Program-made: the position numbers and the translations under genes
NCBI RefSeq assembly: GCF_958295425.1
Contig: NC_081148.1
Location: 8,775,466 to 8,839,465, forward strand
DNA length: 64,000 nucleotides
Source of the DNA: Solea solea
Taxonomy: Eukaryota > Chordata > Actinopteri > Pleuronectiformes > Soleidae
Reading direction: 5' to 3'
Shown here: positions 19,273-32,556 of the stretch, piece by piece
Position numbering within the stretch: position 1 is the first letter of the stretch
Layout of the letters: every line of letters begins with the position of its first letter
The notes under the pieces: generated by a model
Told to the model about the DNA's origin: nothing
The model's input: only the letters and a program-made list of their open reading frames with translations
Database searches by the model: none

Positions 19273-19904
19273 TGACGTGTTTCCATTAGCTCGACTCGCC
19301 TCGGCACGGCACAGTTATTTTGATTTTCCATTAGTGATAGTACCTGGTACCTGGTATCAGGCGAGGTCCCAGGCAAGCTGAGCTGACACTATGTGTGACG
19401 TCGTCAGATTGCCGTGCACTGATTGGTCAGAGTGTTGTCAGAAAGAGTCATGAGCAAGACTTCCGGTTACGGAGGAAGTACTGAATAAATCTTTTTAAAT
19501 GAGCTGATTCTAATGATTCGGTACATTGAAAAGAACTGCTTTACAAGTCACTAGTCTCATCGACATCCGGACTGCAGAAAGCTTCCACATCTTCTGCCGC
19601 CGGCTAAAAACACATTTGCTTCAACTCTACCTCGACGACGATGACGAGAAAAAACAAAACAAAAAACTTTGCATTTACTTGTACATCACACTGAGTAGCA
19701 CTTTATAGTTTTGCATATTTGAATCACTTACTTCTAACTCTTGTATATACACAAATGTTGAAATGCACTTATTGTAAGTCGCTTTGGATAAAAGTGTCTG
19801 CTAAATGACATGTAAGAATAATAATAATAATACTATTGCAATGGAAAACCAACCAAACCGTATAGAGTCGAATCGAGGCGGTACTATATAGTGGAAAAAC
19901 GCTA
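19273..19904. mobile_element. PIF/Harbinger-like MITE, copy 1, with LINE insert
   Basis: The ends read TGACGTGTTTCCATTAG and, reverse-complemented on the right, TAGCGTTTTTCCACTAT, the same family as the copy at 27339. TAA- or TTA-type bases flank both ends but are no longer identical. It shares the internal block CTGCTTTACAAGTCACTAGT with the other two copies. About 280 bases of unrelated LINE-tail sequence sit inside it. Confidence 0.6.
19555..19833 (+). mobile_element. 3' end of a fish LINE (L2/CR1-like) nested in the MITE
   Basis: A short remnant frame reads SFHIFCRRLKTHLLQLYL, like the C-terminal tail of LINE reverse transcriptases. It is followed by the fish LINE/SINE tail TAAGTCGCTTTGGATAAAAG and TGTCTGCTAAATGACATG, then (AAT)n at about 19808-19833. 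It is absent from the matching position of the other MITE copies. Heavily 5' truncated and inactive. Confidence 0.65.
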
Positions 19905-22900
19905 TAAGTTAGTGTATTGACAGTGACTTAGTGTTCAAAATGATATTCAACAGAATCCACCTACAGTGCATGCTCTCCATGAGTGAAACAATCCAGTGAC
20001 TCCCACTACTGTATAAGTCTGACTTGGCTCGTCTCGACGTGTAACTGTATCCCTTTAAGCCGGGAGGGACAAACCAGCATCTACTCATCCTTTGGTGAAG
20101 AAGACATGAGCTATGATAAGATATATCACCTTAGATTTGCCTTAGAGTAGTGAATGCTCGCTCCAATCATTGACTCAAAACATGGCAGCTTTGTTTTTAA
20201 AGGGCACAATCGGGATTTTACTGCAGCGAGTTTGAGTGCTGACAAGAAAGAGCGGGCTCCCTGTAACAGACAGCGTGGGATTTGGTCTCTCACATTTTAA
20301 CTACAGTGATGAGTTCAGAGGAAATAATATCATGTTGACCTCATGGAAAACTGAGCACTTAAGTACTTTTGTCTCTCCAAAGCCCGGCGAGACTCACCTC
20401 ACAGTATCAACCCACACATGTTCAATCTCCAGAAATAATCATCTGATACTAATCACAGAATCACATAGGCAAAGGATGTAATTATATTTTTTCCTCCTTT
20501 TCTTCCACTGTAAAACCTTTAGGGGTGTGACACCATAAACTTTCATATGCCAAACGCCTCATTTGGAATTGAAAATGAGATGGAGGAACATTATAAAACG
20601 ATGAATAAAGATGGGAAGGGAGGAGTTGCGGGGGCTTTGAAAACTGAACTTGTTATGAATATGCATATTCATATTTGGACCCTTGTCCATATGAAAAACA
20701 ATGGGGACTCCGAAGTTTGCGGCCCCTCTCACTGTATTCAGCCCCGTCCCATACAAAGACACAAATTTTCCGCTGAGGCCTAGTCAGAGACGGCGTGGAG
20801 GGAAGCTCAAGCACCCCCGGGTGTCCCTGAATCAGACAGACAGGAAGTGGTCCTGCAAGACCCCTCGTCCCCACAGAGATTCCCATGAATTCCCACAATT
20901 CCACTGGTCCGTTGGTTGGTTACTCATTCAACTATGTGCCACCGTGCCCTTAAACACGGCCATAAAGGGACACGAGGGGGGGTGAAGAGCGAGTCGGAGA
21001 GAGGAGGGAAAAAATCGGATTTCATTCACCGTCACAACATGACCCAGATAACAGTAGATTGGCCTTTTTAGTTGGGACAAAATTGCTTTTGTACCCAAAG
21101 TTACATAGAGAAACAAAAAGCCAAACGAAGAGTGGGTGCATCAAAGGTTAAACCGTTACAAGCAAGATCAGAGTGTCCCTTCTTTAAGGAACAGAAGAAA
21201 ATCTATGTATTTTTTCTTTTCCTCCTTTCCCTTTTATGTCTGGCCGTAAAGAGTGGGTTTTATGTACACTCGAATGGCTGAGGCTCACAGAACATGCATG
21301 CGAATGAGCAGGAACCACAGGGGACGGATATATCTTTACAAACATATATGCACATGGAGAGAGAGTGAGGACAGGAGAAAGACAAAAAAATTGGGAAAGA
21401 AATATGAATACAATGAAGTGACAAGAAAGTAAGCAAGATGGTAAACAGGGGGAAAATGAGGAAATGAAAAGAAAGGGTTGAAAAAAAGGTTATGATGGAG
21501 GGAGGAAGAGAGAGGGAGAGACTGTCTGGAGTTAAAAAACTGGAGGGGGAGCAGTCTGCTGCTTTAATCGCAAAATCAGAGCTGAAGGAGCGAGGAAGGC
21601 ATGCAGTCATCATAACGGATCCCATTTGAGAATACTATTACAGGCCTGGCTGTGGTTGTGGCTAAAACTACTGGGTTTACAGCACATGCACTGAAGCTTT
21701 TTTTTTTATTTCAGCCATGACCTGCTTTTAGTACCTGCTGAAAACTGTGCCTGCTTAATATCAGGTCGTTCATCGTCCCAAACCCTGCGATTGTGTAGTA
21801 CTGCGAATAGAGACACTGCCTCCAGACTGCATGCCTTTAACTGATCTCAGCTCAGGTCAACTTTTCATTTAGAAAAATATGATAATGAACCAGAAAACAC
21901 ATATTATTTTATAAACGTCTTAATGTGTTCATGATGTGTGACTCAACATTACTACAAAAATGAAACACATCCTCGCTAATATACACAAAACCAATGCAGG
22001 TAGCATTATGCGACGGTAATCCCTCATTTTTAGATTATCTGAATAATGCAGAGATTCATTCAATGTACCATGACCATATTGTTGTGTTGTGTTGTTTAAA
22101 TCTTTATTTTTAGGCTTTCTTCAACTCTGTGTGTATTTTAATTGTCATCAAAATCCTTGCTTGCATTACAAAATGCAAACATGAGGGTGCCATGTTCAAA
22201 TAGTCCTCTCGTATGCACTGTATAGGTCTCTTGAACATATGCCAACATACCTGCAGGTCTGGGGGGGTGGAGTGATGGATAGAGGGAGCAGCAAGGTGGT
22301 GTGAAGTGAGGAGGAGGAAGCAGAGATGCTAGAGGGGAGCAGGAGTCTGGAGTTAAATATTAATCCGTGGTGATTCATCTGCTGTAGAAGCCTCCAGGCT
22401 CCTCCTGCACACAGCCAGCTGTTGGCCTCTGTCTCTTGGCCCTGGACCTGGATGTGAAGGGCTGAGTGGCTGCCCAGGGTGCCCAGGCATGAGCTTCCTT
22501 GGCTCGGGCTTGCGTTAGAGGCAGCGCAGGCCAGGGTGGCGAACATGGCCAGTGTGTGTGACTGTGTGTCATGGGTTAAATCCACTGTGGGGTGTAACAG
22601 TTTCTCAGTGGAGTCACCGCAAGAAGTGGCACCCATTGAAGGCAGTGAGGTTTGAGAGGTATAGAAATGCTGTAGGTTTAAGGCTAGAGATGCACGGAGA
22701 TAGTTTTTTAAGAGGGACAACTGCATGAAGCCCATGTTGAGGTTTCTGTGTTGTTGTTTTTTTTCCAGATATTATCAATGTTTTACAATTGATGAATTGG
22801 AATCAGCTACATTGGTCAATAAAGCCACCTTTTCTAATGAGAGAACAAATCCTGTGGTGCACCGAAAATAGACGTCCTTCCTTTTGCAAATTTGTTTTGT

Positions 22901-25900
22901 AATGAAGATAAGAAATGCACTTAGCACAACATTGTACAGGATAGATAAGAAGCAGATAGAGCCATTTACAATGAACCCAATATAATGCAGCACAACCCTT
23001 GCCTTTCATTTTTCCGCTCATTCACTTTATCTTTGCCATCTATCTTGTCCGAACATGTGGCGCTGGTGTGTCTGTGGCAGAATGAGGCAGTCGCACACAC
23101 AGCTGCTGCTCTGGCCCTCGCACAAAACGCTAACCTACCTCAGGTGATTCCTCTACTCTAGAGTCAAGGTTGCATGAAGCGCACAAAAGTTTCACAAATT
23201 GTTGTGAATTAAGCACTTAGTTATACATCGAATACACCTGTTAGATTAAAGGACAATTGACATGGCAGTAGTTTCCCACTCAAGTCAAAAGAGACCAGAG
23301 GAAAAGTTACCTCCAAATCTCATGGAGGAGTACATTTGTGCTATAAACTATAAATCAGTCACACATACAGCAGTAGTATCCCAGTCTTAACAGTATGTTA
23401 TAAGCACATGGTATAGCAATTAATAGCAGGCCTAGTTTTGCAGATTTTCTTTGTTGGTTTAAGTAAGTGAGTGAAGCAAGAGTAAGACTTGTGAGTGGGA
23501 AATTTGAGCCGCTCAATGTTTTGTCTTCCCAGTTTGATTTGAAAAAGAGATGTGCAAAAGAAAAGCCTATTACAGCATGTACAATACTTTTATACATCAA
23601 ACTGCTATGGAATGAGGGTCTTTAGACCACAGTGGAACATTTTTATGTCATTAATATCACAGAACCTACATGGAGCTCAGTGCTTGGTAATAGGGTCTGC
23701 ACACTGTTGCCACTCGGGTACAGACAAGGGAGAAATCGTTGGGATGTAGTCGGTGTGTGATGAAGATATTCACAGGGTAGACAAAGACACAAACAAAAAG
23801 GGCTTTCTCACTGTTTATTGGCGGATGTCCCCAGAGTTGCTGGGCCTCATCTCACACGACACTGTTTGACTTGTGCCAGTGCTCACTTAAATCAGAGAAG
23901 AAAGACAAAGGACACATTAGCAGCAAATAAAAGACAGAAAGCTTCAGGAGCCAACAGGACGCCGTAAAGGCTTAGGGAATCTTCCCAGTTTTCCATTTGT
24001 ACTTTGGCTTCTTTCTATTTTCTCCCCCATAAAGAGTTTCACTCATTCTCCTGCAGAGTGGTAAAAATAACTTTACAAAACACTGTAACTGCCAAAATGA
24101 AAGTGTAACTCTGAGAATGAGGCAACATTTATCGAAATAAAACGTTTATCAAGAAATGTTTTTAGAAATAAAGACACTTGCATTTTTGAGGTATTAAATC
24201 ATTAATCATAACATAACACGGCCAAAGTAACTTTTTTTAAATGACTTATGCCACGTCCTCTGTAGGTCAAACGTGTACAACAGCATTCATTCTATTCAGA
24301 AATCATTTTTAAGAAAGTATTATTATGCATCTTGCTTTATACATTTCATGTTGAATGTTCTTCTGATCATATCGCTTTTACAATCTTTGCATCTTTCTCT
24401 CACAAGGAGTTCTATGTTGCCCTGCTCTTAGGTCGTGTGCATCACCTCAGTTTAATCCAATAAATCTGTCTGAACGGAACAGCTCATTCTAATCTAATCT
24501 AGCACGGCTCTTCCTGCTAACCTGGGATCACTGCAGCTGCCCGCGGATTATCTCATCTGTTCACCGACATGTTGTCCGTCATGTCATCAACTTTGTTTAC
24601 CAAACATTTAGGATGATATGGTATGGTTCTTTGTAGTGTGTACGAATTTAATCCATAAACCAGAATATATTAAGAAAGATCACACAGGATCAGGAGATTA
24701 TACTTTGCTGAATTAAGACTCGAAAAAGATCACTGCTGTACCTCTGTACATGTTGTCATTAGAAAGAGGCAAGAACACAACATTTTACCTACAATTGCTC
24801 TGAACTTGCTTGTTGGGATTTATGAATTCCTCACTTAAAGCGTGGAACACGGCTCAGCCCATGAACCCCCTCCATGCTTCCATGACATATTACACTGCTT
24901 TTATGAATCAATGACATTTCCTTTCTTTCACAATCTGTGTTCATGTAGGACGCTCACCCACTCTTACCTTATCACGGGGCAAAGGGTACAGAGGAGCAGC
25001 GTTACTACAGCGTCTTTAGGAAAGAGAGAAAAATTTGAGAGGAGAAGAAAGAGAAACTGCTGGGTCATGAATTATAGAGCAGATCACTTTCGTCTAGGTC
25101 CAGAGAGAGAGACACACACAGAGGGAAAGAGAGAGAAGTACACGAGAGATGGAGATTCACCCTTTATTCTTCCATGCCCCGTCTGGTACGTGGGAAGCCA
25201 CTGGGGAGAGCAATTTATGGCCAATTGAAGCAGCAGCATCTCTTGGAAGGCAACGAGTGGATCCATAGCAACGATCCTTGCGGGGCATATTAATCCCCTG
25301 CTTTATGTAGTGCTAAGTGTACAATAGTAATCAGGATTGGAGCAGGCCCCACTGATCATTAAGGGAAAAGGCTATATAAAGAATTCATAATGGGATTAGC
25401 CCACGGCGAATGGAGAAAGAGAGAGAGACAGGAGAGTGTGGGGGTAGATGTCTGGAGGACGAGGACAGGCAGAAATGGGCAGAGAGAGGGCGGGTGGGAG
25501 GACGCAGGGAGGGAGCGAGGGGTGGCACGATACTGGAATTAACTCACCCATCAAATTGCAAAGAGGAATTTTAATTTACAGGTTAATGTCGTATTGTGTG
25601 ACTAATCATAGCCAACCGTTTCAATGAACTAGTGGAGAATTGGGGAAATGAGAGGCTACAACAGAGCGGAAATGCCGTGTGTAGTGATTTCTGATTTAAA
25701 AAGAGTGAAAATTATGTGTTTTGATCTTAATAACTATGCATTTAAATTCTGGTAGACATGATTGTAACACAAAAAGTGACAGGAAACTAGTTGTGTTTTG
25801 GGGACCATTGGGGCAAGATGAGAATTGTGACTTTCAGGATGGGTCTAAGAAACTACTACAAAATGGGTACTTGTCCCTAATTGATCCGTACATGTCTAGA

Positions 25901-26800
25901 CACGTGTTTCATTTATTCAAAACAATGGTTGGGAATTGGAACATGCTAGTGCAGTTTGCAGTATGTTTGATATTGCGCAATATTTTATTTTCCAGCCTTT
26001 ATAACGGCAGACGCTCAAAAGTTTGGGCTGAAAAAGCAGCAAATTGATCATAAGTAGAAAAGAGAAACAGACGTCCCTGGACTCTGGAAGTGAGATAAAA
26101 AGTCTTAGTCTTTCTCTCTCCAGTTCAGGTGTATTGATAAGTATCAATAATATCAGTATTGGTATCAATAACATTCTAGATACCCTTAAAATATCCCACA
26201 TTTGCTATGAATAATTCTAAATAGATCTGAACAGAAATATGAGATGACATTTTTATTCACAGTTGGAGACATACAGGTGGGGTTGCTACTATCATGTGTG
26301 AAACTTAGTACCTGCATTTGCTCATTTAATTTCTTCTGAACATTTCCACTGTTATCAAACCAGCTACAAAATGGCCACAGACAAGAGTTCCTGCACATGT
26401 CCAGCCTCATTTGGTAAAATGCACATTGATCAAATCAACAATAGATGCCACTCAAAGCTTGCCAGACTGTGGAGGTCACTCAGTTACACCCAATAGAAAG
26501 GAAACCTGAGGGTAGATGCAGGACATGCTGAAGGGGTTGACATATTCCATCCAGTGTGGAGATGCCTCAGGACCCCTCAGCAACAGCTGGAGATGTCGTG
26601 GGAGAATTGATGCTTGGGCTGATGTGTATGTTGCTGTACCACTGCAAAATAGATGAGGCAAGCATCCAAAATGGATGAATGGATGCAACCGACATCTAGA
26701 CTAAGGAGTTTTACGTTCACCAGCTAATACTTAACTTTAAGTTTAAAGGGTAATTACAATTTTACCTCATTCAAGAGCTACAATATTTGCACAATTTACT
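19905..26800. other. No gene seen; long non-coding stretch
   Basis: Contains purine-rich DNA at about 21355-21560, 25010-25140 and 25405-25520, and a moderately GC-rich block at 22380-22560 where two overlapping minus-strand frames are open. The block at 25240-25400 is repeat-free and CNE-like. I recognise no protein family in any frame and no RNA gene. Confidence 0.55.
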
Positions 26801-26808
26801 CTCTAGTT

Positions 26809-27043
26809 CAGTGGTTCTCGGTTCATATACCATCGGTTTATACCAAGTATCACCTGAGAAAATATCGAGCTCTCGAGGTAACAGGTCAGATTCATTCCCA
26901 ATAAGCTAATTTGCTCTCTCATCATCCTTATGTACTTCAGACACTGGTATTTTGTTTGTTTTTTTTAATATTTGTTTCATTTTCTACACAGAAGAAGCTC
27001 ACCTACCAATAGTGGTACACATACCACAGTTTGAGAACCATGG
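26809..27043. mobile_element. Short non-autonomous hAT element
   Basis: The left end CAGTGGTTCTC and right end (reverse complement) CCATGGTTCTCAAACTG match the fish hAT type that begins CAGTGGTTCTCAA. It is flanked by CTCTAGTT (26801-26808) and CTGTAGTT (27044-27051), an 8-bp duplication with one change. The 235 bases have no coding capacity. Confidence 0.75.
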
Positions 27044-27338
27044 CTGTAGTTAATATGCAGTGTATTGTGTAGTTGCATCAATCGTGTTTAGTGAGACGCA
27101 AATTAATTCACTGTCAATTATTGTCGAAAAGGATGTTTTTAGAAATGATATTCAGAATAAATTAATGGTTCGCTGCAGTGTTTTTGGTATCTTTGGCTTC
27201 TGCCTCAGCAATCCTATACTGGTGTAAAACAGCAATAATCAAAAACAACCATAAAAGGTCTTTACCAATCACAAAAAAACCTTATCAGTGTACTTCTGCT
27301 AAATTCCGGAGTGTGAAGTAGTTCAGATCCCCGTCTAA

Positions 27339-27991
27339 TGGTGCTTTTCCACTATTTTGGTCCAGCACGACTCAGCACGGCGCGGCTCGACTCTACTTGG
27401 GTTGGTATCGTTTTCCATTACTGTAGTACCGCCTCAATGTGCGATGTCATTTTATACGTGACACAAACAAATTAGTGACTAGTGACTTGTAAAGCAGCTT
27501 TTTTTGGTGTACTGTAGGAGTCATTAGAGTCACTTAATTAAAAAGATTAGCACAGACTGCGTCTGACACAGTCACTGAACTGACATATGGCGGAAGGGAG
27601 TTGTGTTGCGGATCACGATTGCCGGCTTTCAGCAGTGCTGTCGCTAAAAACACCAGACTGCTGTGTTAAATTTAGAGATTTTATTAATGTAATTGCTATA
27701 TGTTGGAGATTAACGCATGTCTGCAGGATTTTTAAGTCGTTTCAGCTGATCTACTGTACTATTTGGCAGTGTTCGGTTTGATTCCTGTGTCGGATGCTGT
27801 GCTCATGACTGTCAGTGCCGACTATTGGCAGCCGACGGGCTGTCGACGTCACATTTAGTATCGGCTCAGCTGGAACCTCGCCAGAGCAGGTACTAAGAAA
27901 GTACCAGGTACTATCAGTATTGGAAAAGCAAAAAAAAAAAAAAAGAGAATCGTGCTGAGTTGTGCTGGAACTGTGTAGTGGAAAAGCACCA
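27339..27991. mobile_element. PIF/Harbinger-like MITE, copy 2 (best preserved ends)
   Basis: Both ends, read inward, begin TGGTGCTTTTCCACTA; similarity continues through CCAGCAC and ACTCAGCACG. TAA is duplicated at 27336-27338 and 27992-27994, the 3-bp TWA duplication typical of PIF/Harbinger elements. It includes an A15 run at 27930-27944 and carries GGTACTATCAGTAT and AGTACC words shared with the other copies. A 64-codon frame at 27587 is not a transposase. Confidence 0.7.
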
Positions 27992-27994
27992 TAA

Positions 27995-30358
27995 GTTCCA
28001 TGACCCTATCACCAGGCCACCAGAAGTCACAAAGTAAGTTCATTTCCAGCCTTTGCAGTACTAATTCTATCTAGGGCCTTGGCTCAGCTCACTCTAGGTA
28101 TCTCCTTCATCACTGCGGCAGACCGGGGGGAGGACTTTATTACAGCCACAGCTCGTTAGCTTGAGTGGTCTTAATGAAGCAGCGTGGCGATCAGACAGAA
28201 ATCATGCTGCCGAGGCCCTGCATCATTACACCGGCCTTTAATTACGTTGATATATGGCTGGAATGGGCCTTGATGCCACAGAAACTCACCAAGTCTTAAA
28301 GGACTTCAGTCTCCGACACTCAATCACACACGATCATTTTCCTCAGTGCAGGTTATTCTGAGAAACACACTCACAAAGCAGTACCAGCACTTTCTTACTG
28401 AAACTGTCACGAGCCATGGTGCTGTGCCAATACTTAAATTTTCATCAAACTTAATGTGGATTTGACAGTTTTATGACCATAAACCCAGTAGTATTCCAGA
28501 TTTGTACCAGACTTCCTCCTTTTAGAATGAAAGCACCTTTGAAACAGCATTAAGACCATTATTAGGCTGTAAATCCCTCAACTGAAAGTGTGGATAGTGT
28601 TTTGAATCCCAACATGCTTCTCTGCACAGCAGGTGGGAAAGAAACCAAGGATAGATAGAGAATAGAGGTCCAAGCGTTTGTGAAAAACAAAAAAAAAGCA
28701 ACTTGACAACTTGAGTGAGAACAGACTTGAAAAAAGGTTGTGTTGTGTTCAATTATTTTTCACGAGATTAGTTCAGTTTATGTAAACTCCAACTGAGTAA
28801 GACTTCTAAAAGGCTCTGACGGGGTCTCAGAATTTGCAGAATAGTGGATACTGAAGTCAAAAAGATTTTGCATAAGAGAAGAAGAAATCCTGAGCTTTAA
28901 TAAAAGTCTGACCCACACTACACAACAATTGGCCCGATTTCAGTCCCAATCTGGCCCTTTCGACAATCGTTGGTGCCTTCCAATTTTAGGCTGATTTGAA
29001 CAGATTATCTGGCCAATTTATCCTAGTGTGGGGAATTAAGAGACATGATTTTACAAAGCACAAAACATCACACACACAACGGCTATGAACTGACGACGGC
29101 CTCCATGTCTGTTTATATTCTGAAGTCACGTTAAATCACACTCACAAGTTTATGTGAGATACCAAATCCCTGGAATCTCCTCATTGAAATAATTTCATTA
29201 AGCACAGTGTTTGCGTCTTGACTGGATCGTCGACTCTCTGCTTTCTCAGGATTAAAACATTGCAAATCGGTTACAAAGTTCGTTGTGTCTGTGCTGTGGG
29301 AATCTCACAAGTTTAAAATCAAGTCCGTTTTGAAAATCCTCTGGTGTGGGGCAGGCTTTAGTTAATTAAAGCTTAGATGTAAGAAATCAGAGTATACTTT
29401 TATTCTATGTAGTATCTGATTTCTTATATTTAACCCTGAATTGCTAGTGTAAATATTTAAGCAACTTCAAATACTATACTTTGTTGTGCTTCTGTCTGGC
29501 TTCTACCATCTGTAATTAATAACATGTATAGGAGAAGGTGTCATTGACCAATGAGGTTGCTGATTCTGAAATACTTTACTGGGCAAATACTGAAACGTGT
29601 GTGAGGCAGCAGCACATATGCAGGAGTCAAAGAAAATACTGTCTGTCGTTCTTCTGCTGCAGTTCAGTGAAACATACACCACTTTCTTTCATTGGACTTA
29701 GAGTTATGATAGCTATATTATGTCATGCTTCCCCACCCTCCTTCATTATTCAAAATGAACAGAAATCCAGTTATATAATATGAGGGCAGAAGTTCTTATG
29801 AGATTTGGAAAGCTCAGCACAAGATATCTCTACTCTGTGTTAATTGGTTTTGCTTTTGAAAGGCCATCATTTTCTTTCGGGCCCATTAACCATAATGCTC
29901 CAGAGTCCAGGATTAGTTCACTCAGTGAGACTGCTGTGTTGTCGTTAAATTCAATTTAATGTGGCACCCACCACTGCTAATTACTACTAACCTCGCTTAC
30001 TGCTGCACGTTATTGTCGAAATTATAACTGTGAAAAGATTTCACAACTAGATCGCCATTTCTTAACCTTTTTGGCCTGATGGGTAATTTTTTTCGCGGCT
30101 GTCATTAGTTTTTGTGGCGGGAGCAGAGACGCATCACCTGCTGAAGTGGTTTGGCAGATTGGATAACAATCTGTCCTCGGGTGGATTTACACTCAGATGT
30201 GCTCACACGTGGTCAGACTCTATCCGATTGCCATCTGATCACAAAACTCATGTATGTCATTTTAATGCCAGGTATAAAAGGGGCCCAATGGTGCATCTGC
30301 AGACTGTAAAAAACAGAGGACTCCCCCCCTCACCCCTCCCTTTCCCAATAGCTTAAGG
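27995..30358. other. No gene seen; flanks of a TIR element
   Basis: Apart from the TIR element at 28903-29359, I see no repeat or gene. The stretch 28160-28290 is repeat-free with TTTAATTACG and GATATATGGCTG words and could be a conserved element. 29930-30110 is similar in character. Confidence 0.5.
28903..29359. mobile_element. Non-autonomous DNA-transposon-like element
   Basis: The left end AAAGTCTGACCCACACTA and the reverse-complemented right end AAAGCCTGCCCCACACCA match at 15 of 18 positions. No clear target duplication is visible and no transposase frame exists in 457 bases. The superfamily is not assigned. Confidence 0.6.
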
Positions 30359-30822
30359 CAGGGGTCCCAAAGTGGCGGCCCGGGGGCCACATGTGGCCCT
30401 CCAATCGATTTCATGTGGCCCTCCAAAAAATATCAAGTTGTAAGGAGTCATTTCTATATGTTTTTATTTTTACATGAATAGATTAATTTTGCATCATAAA
30501 TATGATTTTATTTTTTATTGTTGCATATTAAAACGACCACTTATATTTTGAAATTATCCAATCCAACTTCATTCACTTTAAAACAAACACAGTGGACCAA
30601 AGTGCTGTACAGAATAATGGATAAAAGACAGAAGAAGTAAAAGACAGAAAGGCTCACACGAGGCAATAGAGTACATATAAAAAAAAAGGAATTAATACGG
30701 CATATTGATGATATGAGCTCATAACGTCCATAACGTCCAATAGTTTTTTTTTTTTCTTGACTGGCCCCCGACTGACCAGACGAGACCGTCAGTGGCCCAC
30801 AGGTCATTTGAGGGAACTATGG
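30359..30822. mobile_element. hAT-like repeat, right end degraded, with internal fish repeat
   Basis: The left end is CAGGGGTCCCAAAGTGGCGG followed by CCCGGGGGCCACATGTGG, the typical start of fish hAT relics with GGCCC ends. The right part contains GACTGGCCCCCGACTGACC but lacks a clear TIR or 8-bp duplication. An inner block (about 30548-30615, CAGTGGACCAAAGTGCTGTA) is another common fish dispersed repeat. Confidence 0.55.
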
Positions 30823-32269
30823 TGGCTTTTGCATATCACAACAGATGTTGTTCACCCTTTACTTAAATCTCTTAAGTCAACATTGACTCAACAATGATCA
30901 GTCAGAAAAGAGTGATAGCCAAATACCGCCTGGGTATCAGGGGTCAATAAACAGCCATCACTTCTGATTAATTTGACCCAGCGATGATATAACCTCTCAA
31001 CCTGAAGACAAAGAGGGCTTTAAAAAAGGGCAAAAAGGGGTTTAAATGTACTCGCAGCACATTTACTCACTGCAGTTTTCAATCTGCTGCTTAGAGAAAC
31101 TGACCTTATTAATAATATTAACTTGCGTTCCCATTTGGCCAGCCATATATGGTTTGAGCAGGACGCAGGTAAAAGATTCATTATTCAGCCCCAGGAATGG
31201 GCAAGGAGGGGCTTTTCCAATGGCTCCTACCTCCTAAAAGCCTCCAAAGAAAACTACCTGCATTACAGAGCCATGCTTCGGAGAGAGTGTATTCAGTATG
31301 GAAGCACTCCCATTACCTGAATAAAAGATGAAATATTGAACACAGACTGTGGAGTTTAAAGTTTATTATTTAGGCCAAGATGGTCTAATTGCTTTAATGC
31401 AGTGGAGTTGATTTTTTATTTTTTTTCTTATGAGCAGGAGCCTGTTAGTTTCTGAACCACTACTTAAATGCAATGCTGTGAAGAGACCACTTTACAGCAG
31501 AGTGAGGTTGGTACTGTACATTCAAGGTAGAGACATTAATTACTTTTTAATTTGAAGGGACGGTCTAACGGACTCTTACATTTTTCAGACCCAGGGCTCT
31601 TTACCTGAGGCTACGAATGGTGGGGAGGGAGAATCTAAATCTAAATGTAGAAGTTTTTAATGTAGAGAACTATCAAGCTGTCTTAATTATTAATGTGTAA
31701 AGCACTGCTGCCATCAAAACCAAATAGACCCAGAGGAGCCATCCACAGTACAGAGTGTATCATGAGTTGAGTTTTTAATGCATTTAACTAATTTTACATC
31801 TGGAATGCACCTTTTATTTATTTATTTTTAATTTAACCTCAGTGCTCAGTTGCAAATAATGCTAGTACTTCTACTTTCTACTTATACTGTATATATATAT
31901 ATTTAACATACAAACAAAGCATTAATTTTAGCTTATTATACTATTTACATCAGAGACGTATGCCCATGCTGGCACTTGATGCTACGCCTATATTAAATTA
32001 AAATCGACAAACATAAGCCATTAAACTGTAAATTAGCACAGTTAACCCAGGAATGTAAGTCCCTGTGTTTACATTTGATTGGCCTGAGAGGATTTATTTT
32101 ATTATTATTTGTGTAATTAGTATTATTTCAGTCACTTCATCTCATGTGCCATGAACTTGATCAGTTTTTATAAGATTTGTATTTATTTTTCTCGATGTGG
32201 GTATAGGGCTTGATCTGGAAAGAAATATGTATGTATTCCACTCAGGATTTTCCAAACATTGGAATCAAA
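30823..32269. other. No gene seen; AT-rich DNA
   Basis: Nothing recognisable except a short TA run near 31890. Open frames at 31046-31320 overlap in different frames and resemble no known protein. Confidence 0.55.
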
Positions 32270-32556
32270 AGGGGGCCACAAGGTGGAGTAGTAGCTAGCA
32301 CTGCTTGCTACTAGAGTTTGCATGTTCTCCCCATGTGCTTGTGGGTTTTCTCCAAGTTCTCCAGTGTCCTCCCACTGTCCAAAAACATGCCGAGCTTAAA
32401 TGGACACTCTAACAAACCCGTAGGTGTGAATGGTTCTTTGTCCCTATGTTTCCCCTCTGTAGAACCAGGGTGTACCCTGCCTTTCGCTCTATGTCAGCAG
32501 GTATTGGCTCCAGCGGCCCCCCGTGACCCTCATGTGGAGGATAAAGTGGTATAGGC
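32270..32556 (+). mobile_element. Near full-length tRNA-headed SINE-like repeat
   Basis: The order is GGCCACAAGGTGGAGTAGTA (degenerate head), GTTTGCATGTTCTCCCC, TCCTCCCACTGTCCAAAAAC, GGACACTCTAA, GGTGTGAATGGTT, CAGGGTGTACCCTGCCTT, and finally GTGACCCTCATGTGGAGG. This is the order of a repeat common across fish genomes, and it serves here as the reference for the fragments at 18528, 36530, 47424 and 59038. A 78-codon frame lies inside it and is not a gene. Confidence 0.75.

Noticed and set aside
22196..22735. 179-codon minus-strand frame
   Set aside because: A second frame is open over the same bases, the protein is low-complexity and Ser/Leu-rich, no domain or splice context is convincing, and nothing is recognised.
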